Shown here one piece after another: positions 8,318 to 17,074 of a stretch of DNA of 64,000 bases. The stretch's first letter is position 1. Every line of letters begins with the position of its first letter. Origin of the DNA: Paenibacillus sp. J2TS4 (GTDB taxonomy: Bacteria; Bacillota; Bacilli; Paenibacillales; NBRC-103111); NCBI RefSeq assembly GCF_018403245.1, contig NZ_BOSH01000003.1:496001-560000 (forward strand), read 5' to 3'. The notes under the pieces were generated by a model that ran no database searches, was not told the DNA's origin, and worked only from the letters and a program-made list of their open reading frames with translations. The position numbers and the translations under genes are program-made.

Positions 8318-9694
8318 ATGAAGTCTACAAGGGAACAAGCAGAAGCATTTTTACAGCAGCATGATCAGCAGCATCTACTTAAATTTTACGATCAATTGAC
8401 TCCCGAATCCCAAGAGCAGTTATTGGATCAAATCCTCTCTCTCGATTTGGATAAGGTGGTCTCGCTATTCGAGAGCACGACTGCCCTTCAAGAACAGGTA
8501 GAAGATGATCTTGTTCCGATAGAAGCCGGGGACTGGGAATCTTTCAGCGAAGAAGAGAAACACCGCTATGAAGAGCTTGGTTGGGAGGCGCTTCGTTCGG
8601 GTCGGGTAGGCGCCATTGTCGTTGCCGGTGGGCAGGGCAGCCGGCTGGGTCATCCCGGGCCCAAAGGGACCTATAATATAGGACTTCCTTCCGGCAAATC
8701 CTTATTTCAACTGCAGGCCGAAAGACTGATCAATTTGAGCGGCAGAGCGGGTCGGACTATTCCATGGTACATTATGACGAGTCCGGAGAACCATGCGGAA
8801 ACCGTGGAGGCTTTTCAACGGGCAGCTTACTTTGGCTATCCGCTGGACCACCTATATTTCTTCGAGCAGAGTGTTCTGCCTGCGATAGATTCAGAGGGCA
8901 AAATATTGCTGGCCGAGCCCGGTCGGATCAGCCTGGCCCCTGCAGGAAATGGCGATTGCTTTGCGGCCATTAAGCGCTCCGGAGCTTTGGATGATATGAA
9001 AGCAAGACAGATCGAGTGGTTATTTTACTATAACGTCGATAATGCCCTTGTGAAGGTAGCCGATCCGAAATTTATCGGTTACACGATGGACAGTCAAGCC
9101 CCGGCCGCCTGCAAAGTCGTGCCCAAATCTCACCCGGAAGAGAAGGTAGGGATTGTATGTCTTAACCGGGGGCGTCCTGCCGTCATCGAATATTCCGACC
9201 TGCCGCGAGAGTTGATGCTGGCGAAGAACGAGCAAGGCAATCTTCTATATGATCAAGCAAATATTTCAATGCATTTATTCCATATGGATTTCGTGGAAAA
9301 AGGCGCGGAACTCCCACTGCCTTATCATGCTGCTCATAAAAAGGTGGCGGCCATCGACGAGCAAGGTCATCCGGTTACGCCTTCAGAGCCTAACGCGTAT
9401 AAGTTTGAACGCTTCATTTTTGATTTGTTTCCTTTGGCGGATAAGCTTGCCGTACTGCAGGTCAACCGGTCCGAAGAGTTCGCTCCTGTCAAGAACAAGG
9501 AGGGGGAGGACAGTCCGGAGACGGCGAGAAGTCTTGTGTTGGAGCTGCATCGCAAGTGGCTGCTTGAGGCTGGAGTGGGGGAGGAACGGATTGCGAACCG
9601 AACGGTGGAAATTTCTCCGCTCACTTCCTATTCAGGAGAAGGTCTGCATGCGGAACAGGTACCTGATCCAACGGAGAAGACCTTGATTCTGTAG
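8318..9694 (+). CDS. UDPGP type 1 family uridylyltransferase (UAP1-like)
   Basis: A 458-aa protein of the eukaryote-type UDP-sugar pyrophosphorylase family, which makes UDP-GlcNAc, UDP-GalNAc or UDP-glucose from UTP and a sugar-1-phosphate. The nucleotide loop AIVVAGGQGSRLGHPGPKG lies at residues 99-117. NGDCFAAI and the UAP1-like FYYNVDNALVK follow in the middle, and YKFERFIFDLFP near residue 360. ATG 8318 has GGAGAGGAG before it, and a terminator follows at 9737-9766. The bacterial route to UDP-GlcNAc normally uses GlmU, so this is a second, structurally unrelated enzyme whose exact sugar is unknown. It is a single-gene unit beside the CRISPR arrays. Confidence 0.85.
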   Translation: MKSTREQAEAFLQQHDQQHLLKFYDQLTPESQEQLLDQILSLDLDKVVSLFESTTALQEQVEDDLVPIEAGDWESFSEEEKHRYEELGWEALRSGRVGAIVVAGGQGSRLGHPGPKGTYNIGLPSGKSLFQLQAERLINLSGRAGRTIPWYIMTSPENHAETVEAFQRAAYFGYPLDHLYFFEQSVLPAIDSEGKILLAEPGRISLAPAGNGDCFAAIKRSGALDDMKARQIEWLFYYNVDNALVKVADPKFIGYTMDSQAPAACKVVPKSHPEEKVGIVCLNRGRPAVIEYSDLPRELMLAKNEQGNLLYDQANISMHLFHMDFVEKGAELPLPYHAAHKKVAAIDEQGHPVTPSEPNAYKFERFIFDLFPLADKLAVLQVNRSEEFAPVKNKEGEDSPETARSLVLELHRKWLLEAGVGEERIANRTVEISPLTSYSGEGLHAEQVPDPTEKTLIL

Positions 9695-9736
9695 CTTAGT
9701 ACGGCCGTAAGAGAAGAAGACAGGTAAGAAATGCCG

Positions 9737-9766
9737 GGCTCCCAGAGACATCTGAGAGCCTTTTTT
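9737..9766 (+). terminator. Rho-independent terminator after the UDPGP gene
   Basis: GGCTCCCAGA pairs with TCTGAGAGCC around a short loop, followed by TTTTTT at 9761-9766. Confidence 0.8.
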
Positions 9767-9865
9767 ACATTTGATTATGGATGGGGGAAATGGAGAAGGC
9801 GGCAGAGCGAATCCCCCGATTGTTCTATTCGAGACGGATAAGTCTGATTGTACCGCCAAGCCTGG

Positions 9866-11617
9866 TTAAATGATCTCTCTGTCGGAAGTGTTTGCTTTGA
9901 CAAGCTCCTGAATACGTGACAAAGCTTCCTCGATGGTTAGGACTTGCTGCACGGTGCTTTTACGTTCTTTAAATTCGATCAGCCCTTCGCTCGCCTGCTT
10001 GCCAATAACGATGCGAACCGGAATTCCAATCAGGTCCGAATCTTTGAATTTCACTCCGGGGCGTTCTTCCCGATCATCGATCAGCACTTCGACTCCAGCA
10101 GCGCTTAGGCGTTGATAGAGTTCTTCCGCCAGCTTGCACTGGACCGGATCCTGAACGGAAACCGGGATCAAATGCACTTGATAAGGGGCTATGGAGAACG
10201 GCCAGACAATCCCGTCCCCGTCATGGTTTTGTTCTATTACAGCCGACAGAACTCGCGATAAGCCAATTCCGTAGCAGCCCATGACCATCGTTTGCTGCTG
10301 TCCCGCCTTGTCCAAGTAGCTGGCCTCGAGCGGTTCGCTGTACTTGGTTCCGAGCTTGAATACGTGGCCTACTTCGATCCCGCGATAGAATTTCAATTCT
10401 CCATAGCAATAGGGGCAGCATTCTCCTTCTTTAACATTACGCAAATCGCCAACACGATCCAGTGAAAAATCTCGTCCCGGATGAACATTGTGCAGATGAT
10501 AGTCTTGTTCATTGGCTCCGGCAATGCCGGATCGGACAGAAGCCGCTTCCTGATCCACCCATAGGGGGACATTCAGCCCGACGGGTCCGGCAAATCCAAC
10601 GGGAGCCCCCGTTATGGAGCGGGTTGTCTCCTCATCCGCTAATTCGACATGATTGGCTTGCAGGGCATTTTTCAGCTTCGCCTCGTTCACTTCATGGTCG
10701 CCTCGGATGACTACAGCTACCGGCTGGCCGTCTGCCGAATAGATTAATGTTTTCAGCAGCTGATCGGGCTTGATTCCGAAGAAATCGGTCAATTGCCGGA
10801 TCGTCCTGATTTCGGGTGTGTGAATCTTTTCGGGCTTCGGGACAGGCGCAGCCATTTCTCTACTCGAAGCATCGGTCGAGGCTGCAACCTTGGGTGGTCT
10901 GGAGGAGGCTTTCTCCAGGTTAGCGGAATAATGACATTCCGTACAAGTGACGACCGTGTCTTCACCAATGTCAGCCAGCGCCATGAATTCATGGGTGTCG
11001 CCTTCCCCGCCGATAGCCCCCGCATCCGCTTCTACAGCCCGAAAGGTAAGACCGCAGCGTGTAAAAATCCGTTCGTAAGCTTCATACATTTGCCAATAGG
11101 TCCGGTCCAGGCTTTCCCAATCCGTATTGAAAGAATAGGCATCCTTCATCATAAATTCCCTGGCCCGAATGAGCCCGTAGCGAGGGCGCCGTTCGTCCCG
11201 GAATTTGGTTTGGATTTGATACACAAGCAGCGGCAGTTTCCGGTAGGAACTGACTTCGTCGCGAATCAGAGAAGTAATGACTTCTTCATGAGTAGGACCA
11301 AGAGCGAATTCTCGATGATGGCGATCGCGGAGACGCATAAGCTCCGGTCCGTATACGGAGTAGCGGCCGGATTGCTCCCATAGCTCTGCAGGCTGCATGG
11401 CAGGCATTAATATTTCCTGAGCCTCGGTTTTATCCAATTCTTCCCGGACAATGGCGGCCACTTTGTGCAGAACGCGCCGCCCCAGCGCTAAATAAGTGTA
11501 GATGCCGGATGCCACCGGCCTTATTAAACCTGCTCTCAGCATGTATTGGTGACTAATGGCAATGGCATCGGACGGCGCCTCCCGCATAGTGGGCAATAAC
11601 AATTTGCTTTGATGCAT
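9866..11617 (-). CDS. proS: prolyl-tRNA synthetase, bacterial type with editing domain
   Basis: ProRS charges tRNA-Pro; this 583-aa form also has the INS domain that hydrolyses Ala-tRNA-Pro. Class II motif 1 is near residues 66-85 (EILMPAMQPAELWEQSGR), motif 2 is FRDERRPRYGLIRAREF at 139-155, and motif 3 is MGCYGIGLSRVLSAVIEQ. The INS insertion lies between, about residues 225-390, and the anticodon-binding domain ends the protein. It starts at ATG 11617 after CCAGGGGAGGG. The T-box leader immediately upstream predicts induction when tRNA-Pro is uncharged. It is transcribed alone, convergent with the UDPGP gene. Confidence 0.97.
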   Translation of the reverse strand: MHQSKLLLPTMREAPSDAIAISHQYMLRAGLIRPVASGIYTYLALGRRVLHKVAAIVREELDKTEAQEILMPAMQPAELWEQSGRYSVYGPELMRLRDRHHREFALGPTHEEVITSLIRDEVSSYRKLPLLVYQIQTKFRDERRPRYGLIRAREFMMKDAYSFNTDWESLDRTYWQMYEAYERIFTRCGLTFRAVEADAGAIGGEGDTHEFMALADIGEDTVVTCTECHYSANLEKASSRPPKVAASTDASSREMAAPVPKPEKIHTPEIRTIRQLTDFFGIKPDQLLKTLIYSADGQPVAVVIRGDHEVNEAKLKNALQANHVELADEETTRSITGAPVGFAGPVGLNVPLWVDQEAASVRSGIAGANEQDYHLHNVHPGRDFSLDRVGDLRNVKEGECCPYCYGELKFYRGIEVGHVFKLGTKYSEPLEASYLDKAGQQQTMVMGCYGIGLSRVLSAVIEQNHDGDGIVWPFSIAPYQVHLIPVSVQDPVQCKLAEELYQRLSAAGVEVLIDDREERPGVKFKDSDLIGIPVRIVIGKQASEGLIEFKERKSTVQQVLTIEEALSRIQELVKANTSDREII

Positions 11618-11673
11618 TTTTATACCCTCCCCTGGCTCTTTTATAATGATTTGGACAATTGAAATCAGACGAC

Positions 11674-11905
11674 AAAAAACACATCCGTCAGGGACGAATG
11701 TGCTCGTGGTACCACCCTAATTTAACCGTCATTCCTTGAATGACGATCCTTGACCGAATAACGGACGGGTTCCGGTAACGGTTACTGTTTATTTCTCCGC
11801 TACAGCTCGCAAGGCGGGAAGAATCAACCGTGTCGGGAAATCTTTCAGCCGCTGGATTTCCTCTCTGAACGAACCGATATTGAATCTCATTTCCTTGGTC
11901 AGAGC
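11674..11905 (-). promoter_or_regulatory. T-box riboswitch leader of proS
   Basis: On the minus strand the T-box core AGGGTGGTACCACG (plus 11706-11719) is followed by hairpin CACATTCGTC...GACGGATGTG (plus 11680-11702) and a run of six T (plus 11674-11679), the antiterminator/terminator pair. Upstream lies a long structured stem I-like region to about 11905. In such leaders an uncharged tRNA pairs with a specifier codon and with the T-box bulge to allow readthrough. I could not place the Pro specifier codon with confidence. Confidence 0.93.
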
Positions 11906-12017
11906 TATTCCTGTATAATAAAACCAATTAATTTCAATTAACTTACATCATTATTAAGCTGCAGTCAAGAGGAAGAAGCTAAAGGAAGAAGCTAAATGCT
12001 AGTGAAGGAGGCTGGAC

Positions 12018-12980
12018 ATGCTCAATAATATTACGGATGTTCCGGGAATCAGGGTAGGGAATGCAGAAGATCCGACAGGGATGACGGGATGTACGGTTGT
12101 TCTTGCGGGCGAAGGAATGGTCTGTGGAGCAGACATTCGAGGAGGGGCTCCGGGGACAAGAGAGACGGATCTTCTCAATCCTCTGAATTTGGTGGACAAG
12201 GTTCACGGCATATGTTTAACGGGGGGCAGCGCCTATGGCTTGGATGCGGCAGGAGGAGTCATGCAATATTTAGAGCAGCAGGGAACGGGGCTTAATGTTG
12301 GAGTAGGGGTCGTTCCGATTGTCCCGGCCGCTGTCTTATTTGACTTGGCAGTCGGGGACCCGCGCTGCCGTCCTTCTCAAGATATGGGGTATCGGGCTGC
12401 CTCCCAAGCGGTATCGGGAGAGCTGCGGCAGGGGAATGTAGGAGCCGGCTGCGGAGCGACCGTAGGCAAATTAGCGGGGATGGAGCGAGCGATGAAGGGC
12501 GGTCTGGGCTCGGCTTCGCGAAGATTGGACTGCGGGCTCGTCGTGGGAGCCATCGTAGCGGTTAACGCCTTGGGAGAAATCCGTCATCCCGAGCAAGGGC
12601 GTGTTCTCGCCGGGGTTAGAAGCGACGACGGGTCGCTGCTTGACAGCTTGCAATGCCTGGAGGCCGCAGTGACGTCTGCTTTGCCGGGAACTAACACAAC
12701 GATAGGAGTGGTTGCGTGTAACGCCAAGCTGACCAAGGCCCAAGCATGCAAAATAGCCTCTACGGCTCACGACGGACTGGCCCGGACGATCTATCCGGTT
12801 CACACGATGGCCGACGGCGACACTCTGTTCGCGCTAGGCTCGGGTGAATTGGACGTAAGCATTGACTTGATTGCCGCAGTAGCTGCCGAAACGGTAGCGA
12901 TGGCGGTAATGAACGCGATCCTTCATGCCGACGGAATTCCCGGGTTTCCTTCCTGCCGTGATCTTGGGCTGCAGGAGTAA
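12018..12980 (+). CDS. P1 (S58) family peptidase, DmpA/BapA-like
   Basis: A 320-aa member of the DmpA/beta-peptidyl aminopeptidase family of N-terminal nucleophile hydrolases. Family landmarks are NNITDVPGIRVGNAED at the N-terminus, CGADIRGGAPGTRETDLL, LTGGSAYGLDAAGGVMQYL, GNVGAGCGATVGKL, and the self-cleavage region GTNTTIGVVACNA, where cleavage is likely before Thr227. The physiological substrate of these proteins (N-terminal D- or beta-amino acids, amides or esters) is usually unknown. ATG 12018 has GAAGGAGG before it. It is a single gene, divergent from proS and convergent with opp. Confidence 0.88.
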   Translation: MLNNITDVPGIRVGNAEDPTGMTGCTVVLAGEGMVCGADIRGGAPGTRETDLLNPLNLVDKVHGICLTGGSAYGLDAAGGVMQYLEQQGTGLNVGVGVVPIVPAAVLFDLAVGDPRCRPSQDMGYRAASQAVSGELRQGNVGAGCGATVGKLAGMERAMKGGLGSASRRLDCGLVVGAIVAVNALGEIRHPEQGRVLAGVRSDDGSLLDSLQCLEAAVTSALPGTNTTIGVVACNAKLTKAQACKIASTAHDGLARTIYPVHTMADGDTLFALGSGELDVSIDLIAAVAAETVAMAVMNAILHADGIPGFPSCRDLGLQE

Positions 12981-13035
12981 GCCGGATAGCGCGAACTCTA
13001 CGAATCATCGGAATTAGCAGAGTATTCATCGATTT

Positions 13036-13065
13036 ATTCACCGGACTTCCTGAAGTCCGGTGAAT
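13036..13065. terminator. hairpin between convergent genes
   Basis: A perfect 14-bp stem, ATTCACCGGACTTC with GAAGTCCGGTGAAT around CT, in the gap between the peptidase gene and oppF. There is no strong T-run, so it may act weakly in both directions. Confidence 0.6.
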
Positions 13066-13114
13066 ATTTGAGGCACGGGCTTCAATCAACCTTTATCCCC
13101 GAACTAGTCTCGTC

Positions 13115-14080
13115 TTACACAAGATGGCAAGCGACATGGTGGCCGGGGGCGGCTTCGCGGTACGCCGGCACCTCGGACCTGCATTGGTCCACCGCCATAG
13201 GGCAACGGGTGTGGAATTTGCAGCCCGACGGAGGATTGGCTGGGCTCGGAATATCGCCCTTCAGCACGATCCTTTCTCTTCTCATGACGGGATCAGGGAT
13301 CGGGATCGCCGATAGGAGAGCCTTCGTATATGGATGCAGCGGATTTCTAAAGAGCTCTTCCCGAGAAGCTTGTTCCACCATCGAGCCGAGATACATGACA
13401 GCCACTTGCGTACAAAGATGTTCCACGACGCTAAGGTCATGGGAGATAAACAAATAGGTGAGTCCCTTCGTTTCCTGAAGATCACTAAGCAGATTGATAA
13501 TCTGGGCCTGGATGGAAACATCCAGAGCCGACACCGGTTCATCCGCTACGATGAAGTCAGGATTCAGGATAAGCGCCCGGGCAATTCCGATCCGCTGCCG
13601 CTGCCCGCCGGAAAATTCATGCGGAAAACGATCAATATGATACGGAGCGAGTCCACAGATGTGCAAAACCTCCAGCACCTGCTCCCGAACTTCCTTCCGA
13701 TTGGAGATTCCGTGATCGATCAGCGCTTCGCCGATGGCTTCTCCAATTTTCATGCGCGGGTTCAAGGAGCTGTAGGGGTCCTGGAACACCAGCTGCATTT
13801 TTGGGCGCAGCACCCTCAGCTCTTTTCTGGGAAGCTCATGGATATCCGTTCCCTGGAACAACACCTGTCCTTCGGTTTTATCATGCAGGCGGAGAATGGT
13901 GCGGCCGACCGTGCTTTTTCCGCAGCCTGACTCTCCAACGAGTCCGAGAGTTTCTCCCTTCTTTAGAGTAAAGGAAATGTCGTCCACCGCTTTAACCTGA
14001 CCGACCGTTTTTTGAAAAATTCCTCCACGGATCGGAAAATATTTTTTGAGCCGATGGACCTTTAATAATACCTCACCCAT
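13115..14080 (-). CDS. oppF: oligopeptide ABC transporter ATPase OppF
   Basis: One of two ATPases driving oligopeptide import. Seen: Walker [13 protein letters not shown], signature [15 protein letters not shown], Walker [13 protein letters not shown], and the C-terminal Opp/Dpp extension with Cys residues (CKFHTRCP...CRSEVP). I choose ATG 14080 (MGEVLLKV), because GAGGGGGG lies before it inside the end of oppD. An ATG at 14098 would add six residues without its own site. The 8-bp overlap with oppD suggests translational coupling. Confidence 0.95.
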   Translation of the reverse strand: MGEVLLKVHRLKKYFPIRGGIFQKTVGQVKAVDDISFTLKKGETLGLVGESGCGKSTVGRTILRLHDKTEGQVLFQGTDIHELPRKELRVLRPKMQLVFQDPYSSLNPRMKIGEAIGEALIDHGISNRKEVREQVLEVLHICGLAPYHIDRFPHEFSGGQRQRIGIARALILNPDFIVADEPVSALDVSIQAQIINLLSDLQETKGLTYLFISHDLSVVEHLCTQVAVMYLGSMVEQASREELFRNPLHPYTKALLSAIPIPDPVMRRERIVLKGDIPSPANPPSGCKFHTRCPMAVDQCRSEVPAYREAAPGHHVACHLV

Positions 14081-15059
14081 GAGCGGCGCCCCCCTCATAA
14101 AGCCAGCAGGCTACTTTATGTTCTTTATTTTCAACGGCTAAATCGGGCTGGGCTTCTTTGCAAATCGGCATGCAGCGATCACAGCGTTCACTGAAATAGC
14201 AGTGATCTCCCAACGAGATCGGATTAGGCACCTGCCCGGGAATGGAATAAAGCCGTTTTTGCTTCTTATACAAAATAGGCTTCGCTTTCAGCAGCCCTTG
14301 GGTATAAGGATGCTTCGGATTGTGAAAAAGCTCGACAACAGGCGCTTCCTCGATCACTTTGCCGGCGTACATGACGACGACATAATCGGCCATTTCAGCG
14401 ACCACCCCGAGATCATGGGTAATCAGCATAAGAGAGGTGTTCAGCTGCTCCTTGATTTTTCTCATCAAATCAAGAATTTGGGCCTGGATCGTCACGTCCA
14501 GCGCTGTCGTCGGCTCGTCTGCGATCAGCAGCTTTGGATCGCAGCTTAGCGCAATGGCGATCATAATTCTTTGCCGCATTCCGCCACTCAGCTCATGTGG
14601 ATAGGAGTCTATGATCTGCTCCGCTCTGGGGATGCCGACCAGTTGGATCATTTCTATCGCTTTTTGGCGGGCCGCTTTTTTGGACAGCAGCTTATGCTCC
14701 ATCAGCGGCTCCATGATTTGCTCGCCAATCTTCAGGACCGGGTTCAAGGACGACATGGGCTCTTGAAAAATCATGGCGATCTCATTCCCGCGCAAAGCTC
14801 TCATTTGATGCTCCTTCAGCTTGAGCAAATTCTGCCCCCGGAACAGAATTTCGCCGCTCTCGATCTTGCCGGGCGGTGAAGCGATGAGTCTCATCAAAGA
14901 CATCGCGGTGACGCTTTTGCCGCACCCGGATTCGCCAACAACGCACAAGGTTTCTCCTTCTTTGATTTTAAAACTGACATCATTGACCGCCTGGACGACA
15001 CCGGCCTCGGTATAGAAGGAGGTTTTTAAATTGCGGAATTCCACCAAATTGTCTGCCAT
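14073..15059 (-). CDS. oppD: oligopeptide ABC transporter ATPase OppD
   Basis: The partner ATPase, 328 aa. Walker A is [15 protein letters not shown], the signature [15 protein letters not shown], and Walker [13 protein letters not shown], with the C-terminal oligopeptide-type extension containing [15 protein letters not shown], the cluster-like cysteines seen in many Opp/Dpp ATPases. TAGGAGAAA precedes ATG 15059. It lies 11 bp after oppC in the minus-strand operon oppA-B-C-D-F. Confidence 0.95.
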   Translation of the reverse strand: MADNLVEFRNLKTSFYTEAGVVQAVNDVSFKIKEGETLCVVGESGCGKSVTAMSLMRLIASPPGKIESGEILFRGQNLLKLKEHQMRALRGNEIAMIFQEPMSSLNPVLKIGEQIMEPLMEHKLLSKKAARQKAIEMIQLVGIPRAEQIIDSYPHELSGGMRQRIMIAIALSCDPKLLIADEPTTALDVTIQAQILDLMRKIKEQLNTSLMLITHDLGVVAEMADYVVVMYAGKVIEEAPVVELFHNPKHPYTQGLLKAKPILYKKQKRLYSIPGQVPNPISLGDHCYFSERCDRCMPICKEAQPDLAVENKEHKVACWLYEGGAAHG

Positions 15060-15070
15060 ATTCGTTTCTC

Positions 15071-15991
15071 CTATCTTTTCATTTTAGGGTCTAAGGCGTC
15101 TCGCAATCCGTCCCCGATCAGATTGATGGAGATGACGGTGACAAAGATGCTGATTCCGGGTGGAATCCAGAGCCAGGGCCGTAATTGAAAATCGACAAGA
15201 TTATTAGCCGCCTGGATCATATTTCCCCATGACGGTGTAGGGGGAATGACACCAATTCCAAGCCAGCTCAAGGCGGATTCAGCCAGAATGGCCGAGGCAA
15301 CCGTCAAAGTAGCCGACACAATAATAATCGGGACCGTGTTGGGCAGCAGATGCCGGAAAATTTTACGATAATCTCTTAATCCGAGCACCTCGGCAGCCTG
15401 CATAAATTCCTGCTCCCTAAGGCTTAGGACCTGACTTCGGACCAGACGGGACAGAGTAGCCCAACCGATCAAGCCGAGAATGAACATGACATAATAGATT
15501 CGCGCCCCGGGCGCAATCTTGAGATCGGAAAGAACGGCTCCCAATAAAATGAGCAAGGGCAAGCTGGGGATGGAATACATAATGTCGGCCAGTCTCATGA
15601 TGAGTGATTCGGCCCAGCCGCGGTAATAGCCGGCAATGGCCCCCAACAGCCCCCCGATCAGGACGGAAACGACCATGGCCGCAATACCGACGGTCAGCGA
15701 AATCCGCCCGGCAAGCATCGTTCGTGTCAGCACATCTCTGCCCAGCTTATCCGTTCCCAGCCAATGAGTGGAGTTAGGAGCTTTATTGCCGTTAGCTACA
15801 CTGACCTTCTCTGTCAGGTGGGCGGAGAAGAGAGGGCCGATGAAACAGAATAAAACCATGATGGCAAGCACGGTCAGTCCAATCATTGCCATCCGGTTTT
15901 TGCGCAATCGCCGAATGGCAAGCCTCCAGGGAGAAGAAGGGCGGGATCGTTTGTTAACGCTTACTTGAGTTGTTGAAGGTACCGTTTTCAT
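15071..15991 (-). CDS. oppC: oligopeptide ABC transporter permease OppC
   Basis: Inner permease subunit with a cytosolic N-terminus, a first membrane segment at MAMIGLTVLAIMVLFCFIGP, the periplasmic-side HWLGTDKLGRDVL block typical of DppC/OppC, and a cytoplasmic EAA-like loop (FMQAAEVLGLRDYRKIFRHLLPN). ATG 15991 is preferred over ATG 15997, which directly abuts the GGAGGAGG site. It lies 13 bp after oppB. Confidence 0.94.
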   Translation of the reverse strand: MKTVPSTTQVSVNKRSRPSSPWRLAIRRLRKNRMAMIGLTVLAIMVLFCFIGPLFSAHLTEKVSVANGNKAPNSTHWLGTDKLGRDVLTRTMLAGRISLTVGIAAMVVSVLIGGLLGAIAGYYRGWAESLIMRLADIMYSIPSLPLLILLGAVLSDLKIAPGARIYYVMFILGLIGWATLSRLVRSQVLSLREQEFMQAAEVLGLRDYRKIFRHLLPNTVPIIIVSATLTVASAILAESALSWLGIGVIPPTPSWGNMIQAANNLVDFQLRPWLWIPPGISIFVTVISINLIGDGLRDALDPKMKR

Positions 15992-16004
15992 GTCCATCCT
16001 CCTC

Positions 16005-16967
16005 CTATTTCAGACGTATTCTGGGATCGGCCGTTCCGTATAACAAGTCAGCCAGGAAGTTTCCGAGAACGGTCAGGAGCGCCAGAAACATCGTAAAGCC
16101 CATCAGAAACGGGTAATCCCTCAGGCCCACGGCTTCCAGATTGATTCGGCCGATACCGGGCCAGTTATAGATTTTCTCGAGAATAATGGCTCCGGCGAAT
16201 AATCCGGGGAGCTCTAGTCCGAACAAAGTAATCGCGGGAAGCAAGGCGTTCCTCAAGGCATGCTTGTAGATGACTACTTTTTCCTTCAAACCTTTTGCCC
16301 TGGCGGTGCGAATATAATCTTGCCTGATGACCTCCAGCATACTGGTCCGGATATACCGGGTCAGTGATCCGGCGTGAAGCATCGTAAGCACCATTACGGG
16401 AAGAAACATGTGTTTAGCCAAATCCCAGAGCCGGGCGAATCCGCTGAAATTGCTTCCGGTTGTAAACATTCCTCCTACGGGGAAAATTTTGAAGTCCACG
16501 GCAAATATTTTGATTAACAAGAGTCCAATAAAGAAAGACGGGAGTGACATGGCGGCAAAAATGAAAAAAGTGGCGCCCGCATCGAACAGGGAATATTGCC
16601 GGGTGGCTGAGATGATGCCGACAATAACCGCAATGATCCAGTATAGGACGAGAGCGACGACAGCCAGCAGGAAGGAGTTCCACATATAATCGTTCAAGAC
16701 TTTGGTTACCGGTTGCTTATACATCAGGGAATCCCCCAACTCGCCTTTTAGCACATGGCCTATCCAGACGAAATAGCGCTCCATTAAAGGCTTGTCTAGG
16801 CCGTAGATTTCCCGAAGTTCTTGAGCTCTCTCTGCAGTCAGATTCGGGTTGGAATTAGCATCGACGAAATCGCCAGGGGCGAGGGAGAAGACGAAAAAAA
16901 TAAGGAGAGAGATTCCAATTAAGGTGGGAATCATGTTGAACAACCTGCGAATGACATACTGCTTCAT
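16005..16967 (-). CDS. oppB: oligopeptide ABC transporter permease OppB
   Basis: Permease subunit of the DppB/OppB type: MKQYVIRRLFNMIPTLIGIS at the N-terminus, the extracytoplasmic GDFVD...LREIYGLDKPLMERYFVWI segment, several membrane spans, and the EAA loop YIRTARAKGLKEKVVIYKHALRNALLP. The start at 16967 has GAGGAGGAACGG in front. A longer frame reaches 17045 but adds 26 residues with no ribosome site or family support. Confidence 0.95.
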   Translation of the reverse strand: MKQYVIRRLFNMIPTLIGISLLIFFVFSLAPGDFVDANSNPNLTAERAQELREIYGLDKPLMERYFVWIGHVLKGELGDSLMYKQPVTKVLNDYMWNSFLLAVVALVLYWIIAVIVGIISATRQYSLFDAGATFFIFAAMSLPSFFIGLLLIKIFAVDFKIFPVGGMFTTGSNFSGFARLWDLAKHMFLPVMVLTMLHAGSLTRYIRTSMLEVIRQDYIRTARAKGLKEKVVIYKHALRNALLPAITLFGLELPGLFAGAIILEKIYNWPGIGRINLEAVGLRDYPFLMGFTMFLALLTVLGNFLADLLYGTADPRIRLK

Positions 16968-17074
16968 TCCGTTCCTCCTCGTAGTTAGTCCATATGCCCA
17001 GCCTGGGAGGCTGAGCATATGGATTTTCGGGTAATGTGGAGCCAACCATTCTTCTGTTTGATCAAACCGTATAT

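Noticed and set aside
10793..11383. 196-codon plus-strand frame inside proS
   Set aside because: It is the antisense shadow of a fully conserved proS.
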